From NCBI GenBank assembly GCA_023957125.1, contig JAMLHL010000007.1, positions 124,001 through 188,000 of the forward strand: a stretch of 64,000 bases of DNA, written 5' to 3'. The position numbers were made by a program, and so were the translations under genes. The first letter of the stretch is position 1. Every line of letters starts with the position of its first letter. Below, one piece after another: positions 44,462 to 53,798 of the stretch. The DNA is from Chitinophagaceae bacterium. GTDB lineage: Bacteria; Bacteroidota; Bacteroidia; Chitinophagales; Chitinophagaceae. The notes under the pieces are model-generated. The model was not told where the DNA came from. It worked only from the letters and a program-made list of their open reading frames with translations, and made no database searches.

Positions 44462-46618
44462 TTAAGATGCCTTCCTGTGTTCATGAAGCCGCTGCTGTGC
44501 CACCGACTCCTCAATCTTTTTATGCAGCTCTTCTGGCTTAAACGGTTTTGGCAAATAACCGTTAAAACCTTTGCTCAGCAAATCCTCTTTAATATTGTCA
44601 TAAGTAGCCGCTGTAAAAGCCATGATCGGGATAAAAGGATGTGTCTTCCTGATCTCAGCCACAGCCTGCGCCCCGTCCATTTCAGGCATCTCCAGGTCAA
44701 TCAGCAGCAGATCGGGCTGATGCCGGTAAAAAAGCTCCACCGCTTTCAGTCCGTTCTCCGCTTCGATGATCTCTATGTTCCATTTTTCCAGAAACCGCTT
44801 AGCCACCATCATGTTGATAGGATTATCTTCCGCCAATAATACTTTTACGCCGTCCAGGCTCGACAGTCCTTTCAGGTTTTCTTCACTAACATACGACCGT
44901 CGCCGTGTGGTAACCTTGAACTTTAGGGTAAAATAAAAGGTACTCCCTGATCCCACCTCGCTTTGCGCCTTCAGGTTGCCGCCCATTTGTTCCACCAGCC
45001 GCTTACTGATCGCCAGCCCAAGCCCTGTTCCGCCGAATTTACGGGTCGTTTCTATATCGGCCTGCATAAAACTCTCGAAGATCTGCCGCATCTTATTTTC
45101 AGCTATACCGATGCCCGTATCCTGTACGGAAAAACGGATCTCAGCTTCTTCACTTCGGATAGCAACCGGTTTTACTTCCACCGTAACGGAACCTTTTTCC
45201 GTGAACTTTATGGCGTTGGCGATAAGATTGTTCATCACCTGTATCAATCTCATTTCATCACCTATTATTTCCAGGTTTGTCTGATCGTCAGCGTGCATCC
45301 TCAACTCCAGGTTTTTCTCCGAGACCGGCGCCGCAAAAGGTGAAATTATTTTTTGTAAAAAATCTTTTATATTAAAGGGCGCCCTGTTAAGCACCATCTT
45401 ACCGGCCTCAATTTTACTGAAATCCAGGATATCATTTACCAGTTGCATCATATGTTCCGAAGAATATTTCAGGATTTCAAAGCTTTTCCTTTGCGACGGC
45501 AGATAATCCTCCTGCAGAACAATATTGGTGGTGCCGATGATGGCATTCAGCGGGGTTCTGAGCTCATGGCTCATATTAGACAAAAACCTGGATTTGATCT
45601 GCACTGCCTTTTCCGCTTTTTCCTTCGCTTTCAATATTTCAAACTCAGCAATCTTGATTTCCGTAATATCCAGGATACTGATCTTACAAAAACTGTATTC
45701 CCGGTGAGAGAAAGGAACGATATTAACATAGGCAAAAAAAGGCGCCTCATCTTTTCTTACAAAATCCATATTGCCATACCAGGGCGATTGTTTTGTAAAC
45801 TGCTGCCGCCCCTGAACGGCAATATGCTCCTCCATTTCCCCGCCTAAAAGTTGCTTTACCGGCATACCCGTGATCTCTTCCTTATCCGACAGTCCGAATA
45901 CTTCCACCGCTTTCTTATTACAACCGGTGATTTCCATACTCCGGGAGTCAACAATAAATACGCTGTCTAACGAAGTATCGTACACCGTATCCTTGAACCG
46001 GGTTTCGTCCAGCAACTTTTCTTCGTTAATCTCCAGCGTTTTTAAAACGTAATAGGTAAAGCCGGCAGTGATCACCAAAGACAGACTGAGATTGGAACTG
46101 AACAAGGCGCTGTATTGCTCGGGATTGATCGTCTGTACGGAGCTCACATAGGGCGCCACGATAAAAACCAGGGCAGCCGTAAAAAAGGTAACGGTGGAGG
46201 TAAGGATCAGCTCCTTATAATTTTTCCGGATGTCAATTACAAAGATCAGCGCGAGAAGAAACGGGAAATAATACAGGTGTTCCCCTGCTCTTAAACCCTC
46301 GGCATAACTTATAGCAAAAAGATACAGGTTGATCGTAAGAATACCAAGCCCCCTCGCAAATTCCCGTTTCCCGTCTTTATTCAAAAAGTAACAAACGGAT
46401 AATAAAATTACAGAAGTAAGGTTGATTAAAATACTGATGTACAACCCGTGCAGCAGGTTCATCAGCACCGAAATGAGGTTGACCAGGATACCGAAAAAGA
46501 TAAAAATAATAAGCCTCTGCACACTTTTATTCTCCTCATGGCTTTTAGCCGGATCCATGCCGCTATTCAAAATACCGTAACCAAAAGATACTAATTTGTC
46601 AATCATGTTCGTTTGCAT
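44462..46618 (-). CDS. Hybrid sensor histidine kinase (7TM-type, PAS, HK, receiver)
   Basis: 718-aa membrane kinase. About six helices in the first 195 residues, then a PAS domain (about 210-320, ending in a PAC-like strand ILDITEI). HisKA has the phosphoacceptor H351 (MSHELRTPLNAI). HATPase has the N-box at about 463 (NNLIANAIKF), DTGIG at 500-504 and GGTGLGL at 529-535. A receiver domain has phosphoacceptor D641 (LLIDLEMPEMDG), acids E597-D598 and the K of YLPKPF. It is divergent (80 bp) from an hpt-lytTR pair, giving a full His-Asp-His-Asp relay in one locus. The input signal is unknown; the PAS domain or membrane helices sense it. Confidence 0.93.
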   Translation of the reverse strand: MQTNMIDKLVSFGYGILNSGMDPAKSHEENKSVQRLIIFIFFGILVNLISVLMNLLHGLYISILINLTSVILLSVCYFLNKDGKREFARGLGILTINLYLFAISYAEGLRAGEHLYYFPFLLALIFVIDIRKNYKELILTSTVTFFTAALVFIVAPYVSSVQTINPEQYSALFSSNLSLSLVITAGFTYYVLKTLEINEEKLLDETRFKDTVYDTSLDSVFIVDSRSMEITGCNKKAVEVFGLSDKEEITGMPVKQLLGGEMEEHIAVQGRQQFTKQSPWYGNMDFVRKDEAPFFAYVNIVPFSHREYSFCKISILDITEIKIAEFEILKAKEKAEKAVQIKSRFLSNMSHELRTPLNAIIGTTNIVLQEDYLPSQRKSFEILKYSSEHMMQLVNDILDFSKIEAGKMVLNRAPFNIKDFLQKIISPFAAPVSEKNLELRMHADDQTNLEIIGDEMRLIQVMNNLIANAIKFTEKGSVTVEVKPVAIRSEEAEIRFSVQDTGIGIAENKMRQIFESFMQADIETTRKFGGTGLGLAISKRLVEQMGGNLKAQSEVGSGSTFYFTLKFKVTTRRRSYVSEENLKGLSSLDGVKVLLAEDNPINMMVAKRFLEKWNIEIIEAENGLKAVELFYRHQPDLLLIDLEMPEMDGAQAVAEIRKTHPFIPIMAFTAATYDNIKEDLLSKGFNGYLPKPFKPEELHKKIEESVAQQRLHEHRKAS

Positions 46619-46698
46619 AAGCTGAGAAGATTATTTTATCTCAATTATTTTTTTCAACCCAAAGGATTTAACGCCTTTGTACTATACAAATTGTGATA

Positions 46699-47103
46699 AT
46701 GTATAATGAAGACCAGAAAATAGCATTCCTTTTTTCACCGGAATTGAATTTTGAATTTCTGAAAGAATTGTACGGAGACGACCTGCAACAGGCGGAAATG
46801 GTTTTTGAATCCACCGTACAACAACTGCGCAGTGAACAGCAACTTGCCGAATCGAGGTTCCACGACGGGGATATACCGGGATTAAAGAAGGTGATCCATA
46901 AAATGAAACCCCTGCTGGGCTATATAGGCCTCAATGGATACATGGAAGAATTTGCAGCGTTTGAGAAAATTTGCCTTGAGTCTGGAACTGCGACATACGC
47001 CGAAAAGGGATTCCATCATATCCGGGACCTAACGGATCATGCAATAAAGACCGCAGAAAAGGAGTTTCTACGATTGAAAGAACATAATACCCAATATCTA
47101 TGA
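46699..47103 (+). CDS. Stand-alone histidine phosphotransfer (Hpt) protein
   Basis: 134 aa from the ATG at 46699 (a GTG six bases upstream is possible). All-helical, with the Hpt signature at H67 (KKVIHKMKPLLGYIGL), whose histidine should take phosphate from D641 of the hybrid kinase and pass it to the response regulator. It overlaps the lytTR regulator by 4 bp (ATGA). Confidence 0.85.
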   Translation: MYNEDQKIAFLFSPELNFEFLKELYGDDLQQAEMVFESTVQQLRSEQQLAESRFHDGDIPGLKKVIHKMKPLLGYIGLNGYMEEFAAFEKICLESGTATYAEKGFHHIRDLTDHAIKTAEKEFLRLKEHNTQYL

Positions 47104-47789
47104 AATATCAAAGCATTATTGTAGAAGACCTGCAGGTTGCGGCGGACTTTCTGAAAAGATACTGCGAAAAATCGGGCGCAATTGACGTATTGGCGCATTT
47201 TCTAAACGCAGAAGATGCCATGGAATTCCTGAAAGACAATGTGATAGACCTGATATTCTTAGACGTGGAAATGCCGGGCGCAAGCGGCTTCGAACTGCTG
47301 GATCAACTCGTATATACACCCCAGGTTATTCTCACCACTTCCAAAACCGAATATGCTTATGATGCCTTCCAGCATAATGTTACCGACTACCTCAAAAAGC
47401 CTTTCACCTACCAGCGGTTCTTAGATGCATTACAAAAGGTAAGCAAAAAAACAGAACAGATCAATGGCGGATCGGAACAGGATCACATGTTCATTAAAGC
47501 CGATGGAAAATTGATCCGGCTTCATAATGATGACATTTTGTTTATTGAAAGTATGGGAGACTATGTGAAATTTATCACGCCGGTAAAGAAATATATTACC
47601 CACAATACCATTAAAAACCTGGAAACAAAAGTGAATCCCCTAGTTTTCATGAAAGTGCACCGTTCTTATATCGTCAACTTCACCAAGATCAATGATATCC
47701 AGGAAAATGTTTTGTTCATCAACGGTAATATGATCCCCATCAGCAAAACTCACAAATCGGGGGTGATGCAGAAAATTAATATTCTGTAG
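47100..47789 (+). CDS. LytTR-family response regulator
   Basis: 229 aa: receiver domain with acids E9/D10, phosphoacceptor D55 (LIFLDVEMPG) and K in YLKKPF; a LytTR DNA-binding domain from about residue 130 (FIESMGDYVKFITP ... FMKVHRSYIVNFTKI). It is the output of the phosphorelay formed with the adjacent Hpt and the divergent hybrid kinase. LytTR regulators bind short direct repeats, but I cannot point to target sites here. Confidence 0.92.
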   Translation: MKYQSIIVEDLQVAADFLKRYCEKSGAIDVLAHFLNAEDAMEFLKDNVIDLIFLDVEMPGASGFELLDQLVYTPQVILTTSKTEYAYDAFQHNVTDYLKKPFTYQRFLDALQKVSKKTEQINGGSEQDHMFIKADGKLIRLHNDDILFIESMGDYVKFITPVKKYITHNTIKNLETKVNPLVFMKVHRSYIVNFTKINDIQENVLFINGNMIPISKTHKSGVMQKINIL

Positions 47790-47908
47790 AGCAGAGGGAG
47801 GGTGAGAGGGTGAGAGAGTGAGAGAGTGAGAGGAAGTGAGAGGTGGGAGAAAGTAAAGCCACAGGTTTGAATCTCAAATCTTAAATCTTAAATCTCAAAT
47901 CCTAAATC
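47790..47908. repeat. Low-complexity spacer: GTGAGAG-type run followed by AAATCT/AAATCC heptamers
   Basis: 47790-47855 is a purine run built from GTGAGAG/GTGAGAGA units. 47870-47908 is made of AAATCTC/AAATCTT/AAATCCT units. Both are simple-sequence repeats of slippage-prone type between lytTR and trmD. Confidence 0.75.
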
Positions 47909-48590
47909 ATTCGTCATCGTCCAATAAGTCCGGTCTTCTTTGCCGGGTTCTTTCTAAAGCGGTTTCATAACGCCAGTCGGCAATTTTTTGAGGATCGCCG
48001 CTCAACAGGATGTCCGGAACCTGCCATCCTCTGAAATCTGCCGGACGGGTATATACGGGCGGGGCCAGCAGGTCATCCTGGAAAGAATCAAAAAGCGCGG
48101 AGGTTTCATCGTTCAATACCCCCGGTATCAGCCGCCCCACCGCATCCACCAGGATAGCCGCAGGCAGTTCCCCCCCGCTTAATACATAATCACCTATGGA
48201 AATTTCTTTGGTAACAAAATGTTGTCTCACTCTTTCATCAATCCCTTTATAATGCCCGCAGATCAGGAGCAGGTTCTGTTGAAGAGAAAGCAGATTGGCC
48301 GTTTTCTGATCAAAACGCACTCCATCCGGTGTGAAATAAATGATCTCATCATATACCCTGTTTTTCGACAATTGCTCTATGGCATTCACCAGAGGCTCAC
48401 ACATCATCACCATGCCGGCGCCGCCTCCGTATTGATAATCGTCCACCTGGCCATAGGCATTCACCGCCCATTGCCTCAACGAATGTAATTCCACCTTCAG
48501 CAAACCCTTGTCTCTGGCCCGTTTCATTATCGAATGTGACAGCGGGCTTTCCAGTAATTCGGGTAATACCGTAAGAATATCTATATGCAT
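47907..48590 (-). CDS. trmD: tRNA (guanine-N1-)-methyltransferase TrmD
   Basis: 227-aa SPOUT methyltransferase making m1G37 in tRNAs. [13 protein letters not shown] start at 48590 (upstream extension has no conserved residues), [11 protein letters not shown] near 55, and the knot region [14 protein letters not shown] and [16 protein letters not shown] that binds S-adenosylmethionine. The gene normally follows rpsP-rimM; here it is isolated about 11 kb away. Confidence 0.94.
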   Translation of the reverse strand: MHIDILTVLPELLESPLSHSIMKRARDKGLLKVELHSLRQWAVNAYGQVDDYQYGGGAGMVMMCEPLVNAIEQLSKNRVYDEIIYFTPDGVRFDQKTANLLSLQQNLLLICGHYKGIDERVRQHFVTKEISIGDYVLSGGELPAAILVDAVGRLIPGVLNDETSALFDSFQDDLLAPPVYTRPADFRGWQVPDILLSGDPQKIADWRYETALERTRQRRPDLLDDDE

Positions 48591-48673
48591 CATGCAAAGA
48601 TAAAACTCTGACAAGCTCAAAAACAACGCATTCCGGATTTTCACTCCGCCTGTGGGATACCGATACCCACCGG

Positions 48674-48821
48674 TAGTGAAAAGGGGCTCTCCCGCAGATC
48701 GCGCTGATCTCCGCTGAGGAAGATAGTGAAAAAGGGTTTCCCGCAGATAGAACTGATCTCCGCTGAGAAGGGTGGTGAAAAGAGGACTCCCGCAGATTGC
48801 GCTGATTTCCGCTGAGGAAGG
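48674..48821. repeat. Three tandem copies of a 49-50 bp unit
   Basis: Copies begin at 48674, 48724 and 48773. Each contains CCCGCAGAT(C/A/T), GCGCTGAT(C/T)TCCGCTGA and a (T)AGTGAAAA(G/A)-type joint; they differ at roughly one position in five. The CGCAGAT...GCTGAT...GCTGA core resembles dispersed repeats seen between genes in many Bacteroidota. Confidence 0.85.
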
Positions 48822-48929
48822 TAATAAGGTTTTTACCGGCCGGTGCAGTGCACTCTATCTCACCCCGCCTGGGAAAATTTGGGATATACATCGCTAGAAA
48901 TGACAAAAAAGAGTTTTCGTTCATTTCAC

Positions 48930-48937
48930 TACTTTTG
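48930..48937 (+). promoter_or_regulatory. -7 box before the TonB receptor gene
   Basis: TACTTTTG, a perfect TAnnTTTG, ends 9 nt before the ATG at 48947, predicting a leader of only about 5-6 nt. Confidence 0.45.
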
Positions 48938-48946
48938 CCACTCATT

Positions 48947-50875
48947 ATGAGAACCTGTTTTAAAATCTTCATTGCAATATCCGTTTTATCCGCTTCTGCC
49001 GCTTCTGCGCAGGAGATAGAATTGGATCCCATTACCGTTACGGCCACGTTAAGCCAGAAAAGAGCTTCCGAAACCGGCCGCAACATCACGATCATAAAAG
49101 GAGAGCGTATTCAGAATCTGCCGGTTCATTCTTTGGATGAATTGCTCCGGTACATCCCGGGGGTAGAGATCCAGATGCGCGGGCCCATGGGCTCGCAAAG
49201 TGATATCGTATTGCGCGGCGGCACCTTCCAGCAGGTGCTGGTAATTCTGGACGGGCTGCGCCTCAATGATCCCAATACCGGGCATTTCAACAGCTATATC
49301 CCCATCGCTCCGTCGGAAATAGAAAGGATAGAAATCCTTAAAGGGGCTTCCTCTGCCGTTCACGGCACCGATGCAGTAGGCGGCGTTATCAATATAATAT
49401 CAAAATCCTTTGCTGCCCGGCAAAACGAGGAAGAAACCCATATTACAGCCAACCTCTCGGCAGGTGAATATGGTTTGCTCAATACGGATGCAGGCTTCTT
49501 CTTCAGCAAAAACAAACTGAACCTAGGCGGCGGGCTGCTGAGCAACAATGCCACCGGCGTTCCACAAAGAGGCGCTTCCGGTTTTTTCCATAATACCACC
49601 GCCTCCCTCTCCGCCAATTATCACTTCAATTCCAAATGGAATATGGCCTGGCGCACGGCTTACGATAAACGCAGCTTCTCGGCCCAAAACTATTATACTT
49701 CCAGCTTGTCCGACACCGCCACGGAAGCCATCACCTCTCTTTGGAACCAGCTCCGGATCGGCTATGAAACAGAAAAGCAAAGTATTACCCTGGATGCAGG
49801 TTATAAAAGAATGCAGGACGATTTCGTTTACAACAGCGCTACCGCTCCCAATAAAAATCTCTCACAGGTACTGCAAATGCTGCTGCTGTACCAAAATCGC
49901 GTCAGCGCCAACACTACCCTGGTCGGCGGACTGAATTATCAACAAAGATATATCCGCTCCAACGACCGGGGGAACCATTCCCTGTTTATGCTGTCTCCCT
50001 TTGTTTCGGCTTCCCTGCAATACCTGCCTGGTTTAACCGTGCACCCCTCCCTCCAATTGGCTTTGTTCGAAAATCTTCCGGCGGAGCTGGTACCGCAACT
50101 TGACCTCTCCTATAAAGTCAGCAGTTGGCAACTCCGGGGCAGTGTGGGGAAAACCATCCGGGATGCCGATTTTACAGAACGGTATAACAATTATAACAAA
50201 ACAACCATTCCTAATGGTCAAAGAGTTGGGAACCCGGTTCTCACCGCTGAAAGATCACTCAGCTATGAAGCAGGCGCTGACTGGTTTCTTCGGAATGACT
50301 TAAAGATCTCCGCTACCTTTTTTCAACGATTTCACCAACGGCTGATTGATTACAGCAATACGGCATACAGCGAAATGCCAAGAAAAGAGAATCTTCTTCC
50401 CACCGGCATTTACGCGCTGGCAAAAAACGTGGCAGAGGTAAATACTACGGGCGTTGAAACAGATATAGAATACCGGATCCGGTTAAATAAAGAACAGCAG
50501 ATCCATGCTTCTGCGGGCATCGTGTGGCTCAACAGCAAGAGCAGTGACACCGTTCCATCTTTTTATATTTCCTCGCACGCCCAGTTCCTGACCAACTTCT
50601 CGCTTATTTTCCAAAGTCGTAATTTCACCATAAGTCTTAATGGTTTATACAAGAAAAGGCAGGAGCAATCCGCCTCTTTAATAGACGCTTACATTACTCC
50701 GGACTATTTTCTTCTGAATGCAAAAGTAGCGTATGCTTTTTGGCAAAAGGCCTTAGCGGTGTTCGTGGAAACCGACAATGTGTTCGATCGCCGCTACAGC
50801 GATCTATTAGGTACGCCCATGCCCGGCCGCTGGTTCCTCGGAGGAATAAAATGGCAATGGAATACAACAAAATAA
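48947..50875 (+). CDS. TonB-dependent receptor, BtuB-like
   Basis: 642-aa outer-membrane receptor from the ATG at 48947: signal peptide to about residue 22 (SASAASAQ), a TonB-box-like DPITVTAT, plug domain (LDELLRYIPGVEIQMRGPMG ... ILKGASSAVHGTDAVGGVIN), then a 22-strand-type barrel ending FLGGIKWQWN. The short N-terminus without a carboxypeptidase-like extension is the BtuB/siderophore type rather than SusC. Substrate unknown (corrinoid, heme, metal chelate). The following gene is a rhamnosidase on the same strand, 145 bp away. The open frame extends to 48848 without signal-peptide character. Confidence 0.9.
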   Translation: MRTCFKIFIAISVLSASAASAQEIELDPITVTATLSQKRASETGRNITIIKGERIQNLPVHSLDELLRYIPGVEIQMRGPMGSQSDIVLRGGTFQQVLVILDGLRLNDPNTGHFNSYIPIAPSEIERIEILKGASSAVHGTDAVGGVINIISKSFAARQNEEETHITANLSAGEYGLLNTDAGFFFSKNKLNLGGGLLSNNATGVPQRGASGFFHNTTASLSANYHFNSKWNMAWRTAYDKRSFSAQNYYTSSLSDTATEAITSLWNQLRIGYETEKQSITLDAGYKRMQDDFVYNSATAPNKNLSQVLQMLLLYQNRVSANTTLVGGLNYQQRYIRSNDRGNHSLFMLSPFVSASLQYLPGLTVHPSLQLALFENLPAELVPQLDLSYKVSSWQLRGSVGKTIRDADFTERYNNYNKTTIPNGQRVGNPVLTAERSLSYEAGADWFLRNDLKISATFFQRFHQRLIDYSNTAYSEMPRKENLLPTGIYALAKNVAEVNTTGVETDIEYRIRLNKEQQIHASAGIVWLNSKSSDTVPSFYISSHAQFLTNFSLIFQSRNFTISLNGLYKKRQEQSASLIDAYITPDYFLLNAKVAYAFWQKALAVFVETDNVFDRRYSDLLGTPMPGRWFLGGIKWQWNTTK

Positions 50876-51020
50876 GATTTAGCCGCCAATGCCCGAATAT
50901 TTCATGTATTATCCGGGCCTTTACAGTAAAAAAATCCTGAGGAATACCGGTATTGCAGGGCGATTCAGATTACCGGGCACATCCCGGATCACTTTCGGTC
51001 AATTGTATTTGCTATCTTTC

Positions 51021-53798
51021 ATGAAAACTTACCGGATGATTCTCCTTCGATACCTGTTATCATGTTGTGTACTTTTATTCGGATCAATGGCGAATGCGGC
51101 ATTCCAACCCCATCATCTTCATTGCGAACAAAAAGTAAATCCCTACGGTGTTGACAATCCGAAGCCACTCCTGGGCTGGTGGATCAGTTCCGATGAAAAC
51201 GGATTTATACAATCTGCCTGGCAGGTAATGGTAGCCAGCCAACCCGACCGGCTAAACGAAAAAGACGCGGATATCTGGGATTCCGGTAAAATAGCATCCG
51301 ACAAAAATAATCAACACAGCTACACAGGCAAACCACTACTATCCGGAAAAAAATATTATTGGAAAGTAAGAGTCTGGAATAATAAGGGACGGGGTTCACC
51401 CTGGAGTGAACCGGCCTTTTTCGTTACGGGTATTTTGAATCCCAATGAGTGGAAGATCAGTAAATGGATTGCCTATGAGGTATTGCCCGACAGCATGAAG
51501 GTAGTACCGGGCGTACATGGCAACGGCAACAACCTGGGAAACAAGGCAGTAAAGTGTTCTGTAGTTCCTTATTTCAGAAAGGACTTTATACTCAGCAAAC
51601 CTGTGCAGGAAGCCTTCGTATTTGCATCGGGATTAGGTCATTATGAACTGCGGCTCAATGGCGAAAAGGTGAGTGATGATTTTCTTGCCCCGGGGTGGAC
51701 CAATTATGAAAAAAGCTGCCTTTATAACACCTATGAAGTTACGAAGCAGCTAAGGCAGGGCGCCAATGCCATAGGCGCGATAGTGGGAAACGGTTTTTTT
51801 TACATCAGCCGGGAAAGGTACCGGAAGATGGTCAGAGCTGAGGGCTACCCGATGCTAAGGGCAATACTTTTGGTAAGGTTTACAGATGGCAGTACAGCAA
51901 CTATTACTACTGATGAAAACTGGAGCGCCTCCCCTTCTCCAATCACCTTCACGAGTATTTACGGGGGAGAAGATTACGACGCTAACCAGGAACAACCTGG
52001 ATGGGACGGCCCCGGATTTCCAGAACAAAACTGGAAAAAAGCGCTCGCCGCCGATGGTCCCGGAGGCCTCATGCAATCGCAGCAGGATTATCCCCTGAAA
52101 AGGATGCAACGTTTTGATGTGAAAACAAAAACCACAATGGGCGGGGGAAAAACCCTCTGCGATTTCGGGCAAAACGCTTCGGGCATCATTGCGCTGAAAA
52201 TTAAAGGTAATGCGGGGGATACCGTACGCATCACGCCCGCCGAACTGTTGAATGATGACGGATTGCCCGAACAATCCGCATCGGGAAAACCCTATTACTT
52301 CAGCTATATTCTGAAAGGCAATGAAACAGAAACCTGGCAACCGAAATTCACCTATTACGGGTTTCGTTATGCCCTGCTCGAATACAGGGGAAAAACACCA
52401 GCGCCCGAATTATGTGAACTAACCATGTGGCATACCCGAAACAGCGCCCCGCCGGCAGGCAGTTTTATTTGTTCGGATTCTTTATTCAATAATATTTATC
52501 ACCTGATTGACTGGTCGGTCCGGAGCAACCTGGCCAGCGTAACTACCGACTGTCCGCACCGGGAAAAATTGGGCTGGCTGGAAGTGCCTCACCTGATGGG
52601 CGGCGCCATACGGTATGCCTATGATATTCAGCACCTGTATCGAAAGATAATAAACGACATGAAAGAAGCCCAACTGGACAACGGACTGGTTCCGGATATT
52701 GCGCCGGAATATGTACCGTTTGACGGAGGCTTCCGCGATTCGCCGGAATGGGGCAGCGCCTCCGTGATCCTCCCCTGGTACCTATATCAATGGTATAACG
52801 ACAAAACCGTCTTAACCGGCGCGTACAATATGATGACCCGATATGTAGCTTACCTCGGCACAAAAGCGAAAGATCATATTTTATCGTACGGGCTGGGCGA
52901 CTGGTATGATTTAGGACCCAAAGACCCCGGACCTTCCCAACTTACGCCTCTGGCGCTCACCGCAACCGCAATTTATTACTACGATGCCACTATTCTAAGC
53001 AAAACCGCGGCGTTGTTAGAAAAAGATGAAGCAGCAAAATATTACGCAGCATTAGCCTCCAACATTAAGGACGCTTTCAACCGGAAATTTTTTAATCCTG
53101 AAACGCAGGTGTACGCCACCGGTAGTCAAACCGCTTATGCCATGCCTTTGGTTACCGGGATAGTAGAAGAGAAATATCGAAAAAATGTATTCAGCAACCT
53201 GGTGCAATCTATTCTTAAAGATAAAAAAGCCCTTACTGCCGGAGATATCGGATACCACTATCTCGTGCGGGCACTGGAAGACGGCGGGGCTTCGCAACTG
53301 CTGTTCGGGATGAACAACCGGGACGATGTTCCGGGATATGGCTACCAGATCAAACACGGTGCCACCGCCCTTACGGAATCCTGGCCGGCTTTGAGATTTG
53401 TTTCCAATAACCACATGATGCTGGGGCATTTGATGGAATGGATGTACAGCGGTTTGGGCGGTATCCGTCAGCAGACCAACGACCATGGGTTTCAGAAGAT
53501 CCTCATCGCGCCACAAATGGTGGATGGTATAGATTCGGTGAACGCTACCTATACCAGCCCGAACGGCATCATTCATACCCGCTGGAAGAAAACCGGAAAT
53601 ACTACAAAGCTAACGGTAAGCATCCCGGCCAATACCTCCGCGGAGATCGTGCTGCCGGCATCCGGTATTCAACAGGTGAGCGCGGATAACCTGCCACTGG
53701 TTGAGTATAAGTGGGTTTCCGGGATTCAACGAAAAGAAGGAAAAGTATCTTTTGCTATCGGCTCCGGCAGTTATACATTTCACATCAAAAACAAGTGA
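51021..53798 (+). CDS. GH78-type alpha-L-rhamnosidase-like glycoside hydrolase
   Basis: 925 aa from the ATG at 51021, with signal peptide MILLRYLLSCCVLLFGSMANA after a short basic start. Domain order fits bacterial GH78: N-terminal fibronectin-like domain (NPKPLLGWW ... YYWKVRVWNNKG), carbohydrate-binding beta-sandwich (GLGHYELRLNGEKVSDDFLAPG), a second beta domain, then the (alpha/alpha)6 barrel with TTDCPHREKLGW near 507-518, where GH78 carries catalytic acids nearby, and a C-terminal beta domain. It removes terminal alpha-L-rhamnose in many relatives. The stop is directly adjacent to the stop of the convergent heme protein gene. Confidence 0.85.
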   Translation: MKTYRMILLRYLLSCCVLLFGSMANAAFQPHHLHCEQKVNPYGVDNPKPLLGWWISSDENGFIQSAWQVMVASQPDRLNEKDADIWDSGKIASDKNNQHSYTGKPLLSGKKYYWKVRVWNNKGRGSPWSEPAFFVTGILNPNEWKISKWIAYEVLPDSMKVVPGVHGNGNNLGNKAVKCSVVPYFRKDFILSKPVQEAFVFASGLGHYELRLNGEKVSDDFLAPGWTNYEKSCLYNTYEVTKQLRQGANAIGAIVGNGFFYISRERYRKMVRAEGYPMLRAILLVRFTDGSTATITTDENWSASPSPITFTSIYGGEDYDANQEQPGWDGPGFPEQNWKKALAADGPGGLMQSQQDYPLKRMQRFDVKTKTTMGGGKTLCDFGQNASGIIALKIKGNAGDTVRITPAELLNDDGLPEQSASGKPYYFSYILKGNETETWQPKFTYYGFRYALLEYRGKTPAPELCELTMWHTRNSAPPAGSFICSDSLFNNIYHLIDWSVRSNLASVTTDCPHREKLGWLEVPHLMGGAIRYAYDIQHLYRKIINDMKEAQLDNGLVPDIAPEYVPFDGGFRDSPEWGSASVILPWYLYQWYNDKTVLTGAYNMMTRYVAYLGTKAKDHILSYGLGDWYDLGPKDPGPSQLTPLALTATAIYYYDATILSKTAALLEKDEAAKYYAALASNIKDAFNRKFFNPETQVYATGSQTAYAMPLVTGIVEEKYRKNVFSNLVQSILKDKKALTAGDIGYHYLVRALEDGGASQLLFGMNNRDDVPGYGYQIKHGATALTESWPALRFVSNNHMMLGHLMEWMYSGLGGIRQQTNDHGFQKILIAPQMVDGIDSVNATYTSPNGIIHTRWKKTGNTTKLTVSIPANTSAEIVLPASGIQQVSADNLPLVEYKWVSGIQRKEGKVSFAIGSGSYTFHIKNK

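Larger units (their letters stand above)
48591..48946. other. 356-bp intergenic region between trmD and a TonB receptor gene
   Basis: Consists mainly of the three-copy tandem repeat (48674-48821) and, at the right end, a perfect -7 box. No RNA gene or riboswitch was recognised. Confidence 0.6.

Noticed and set aside
47790..47908. CRISPR-like periodicity
   Set aside because: Units of about 7 bp with no spacers and no cas genes; simple-sequence repeat.
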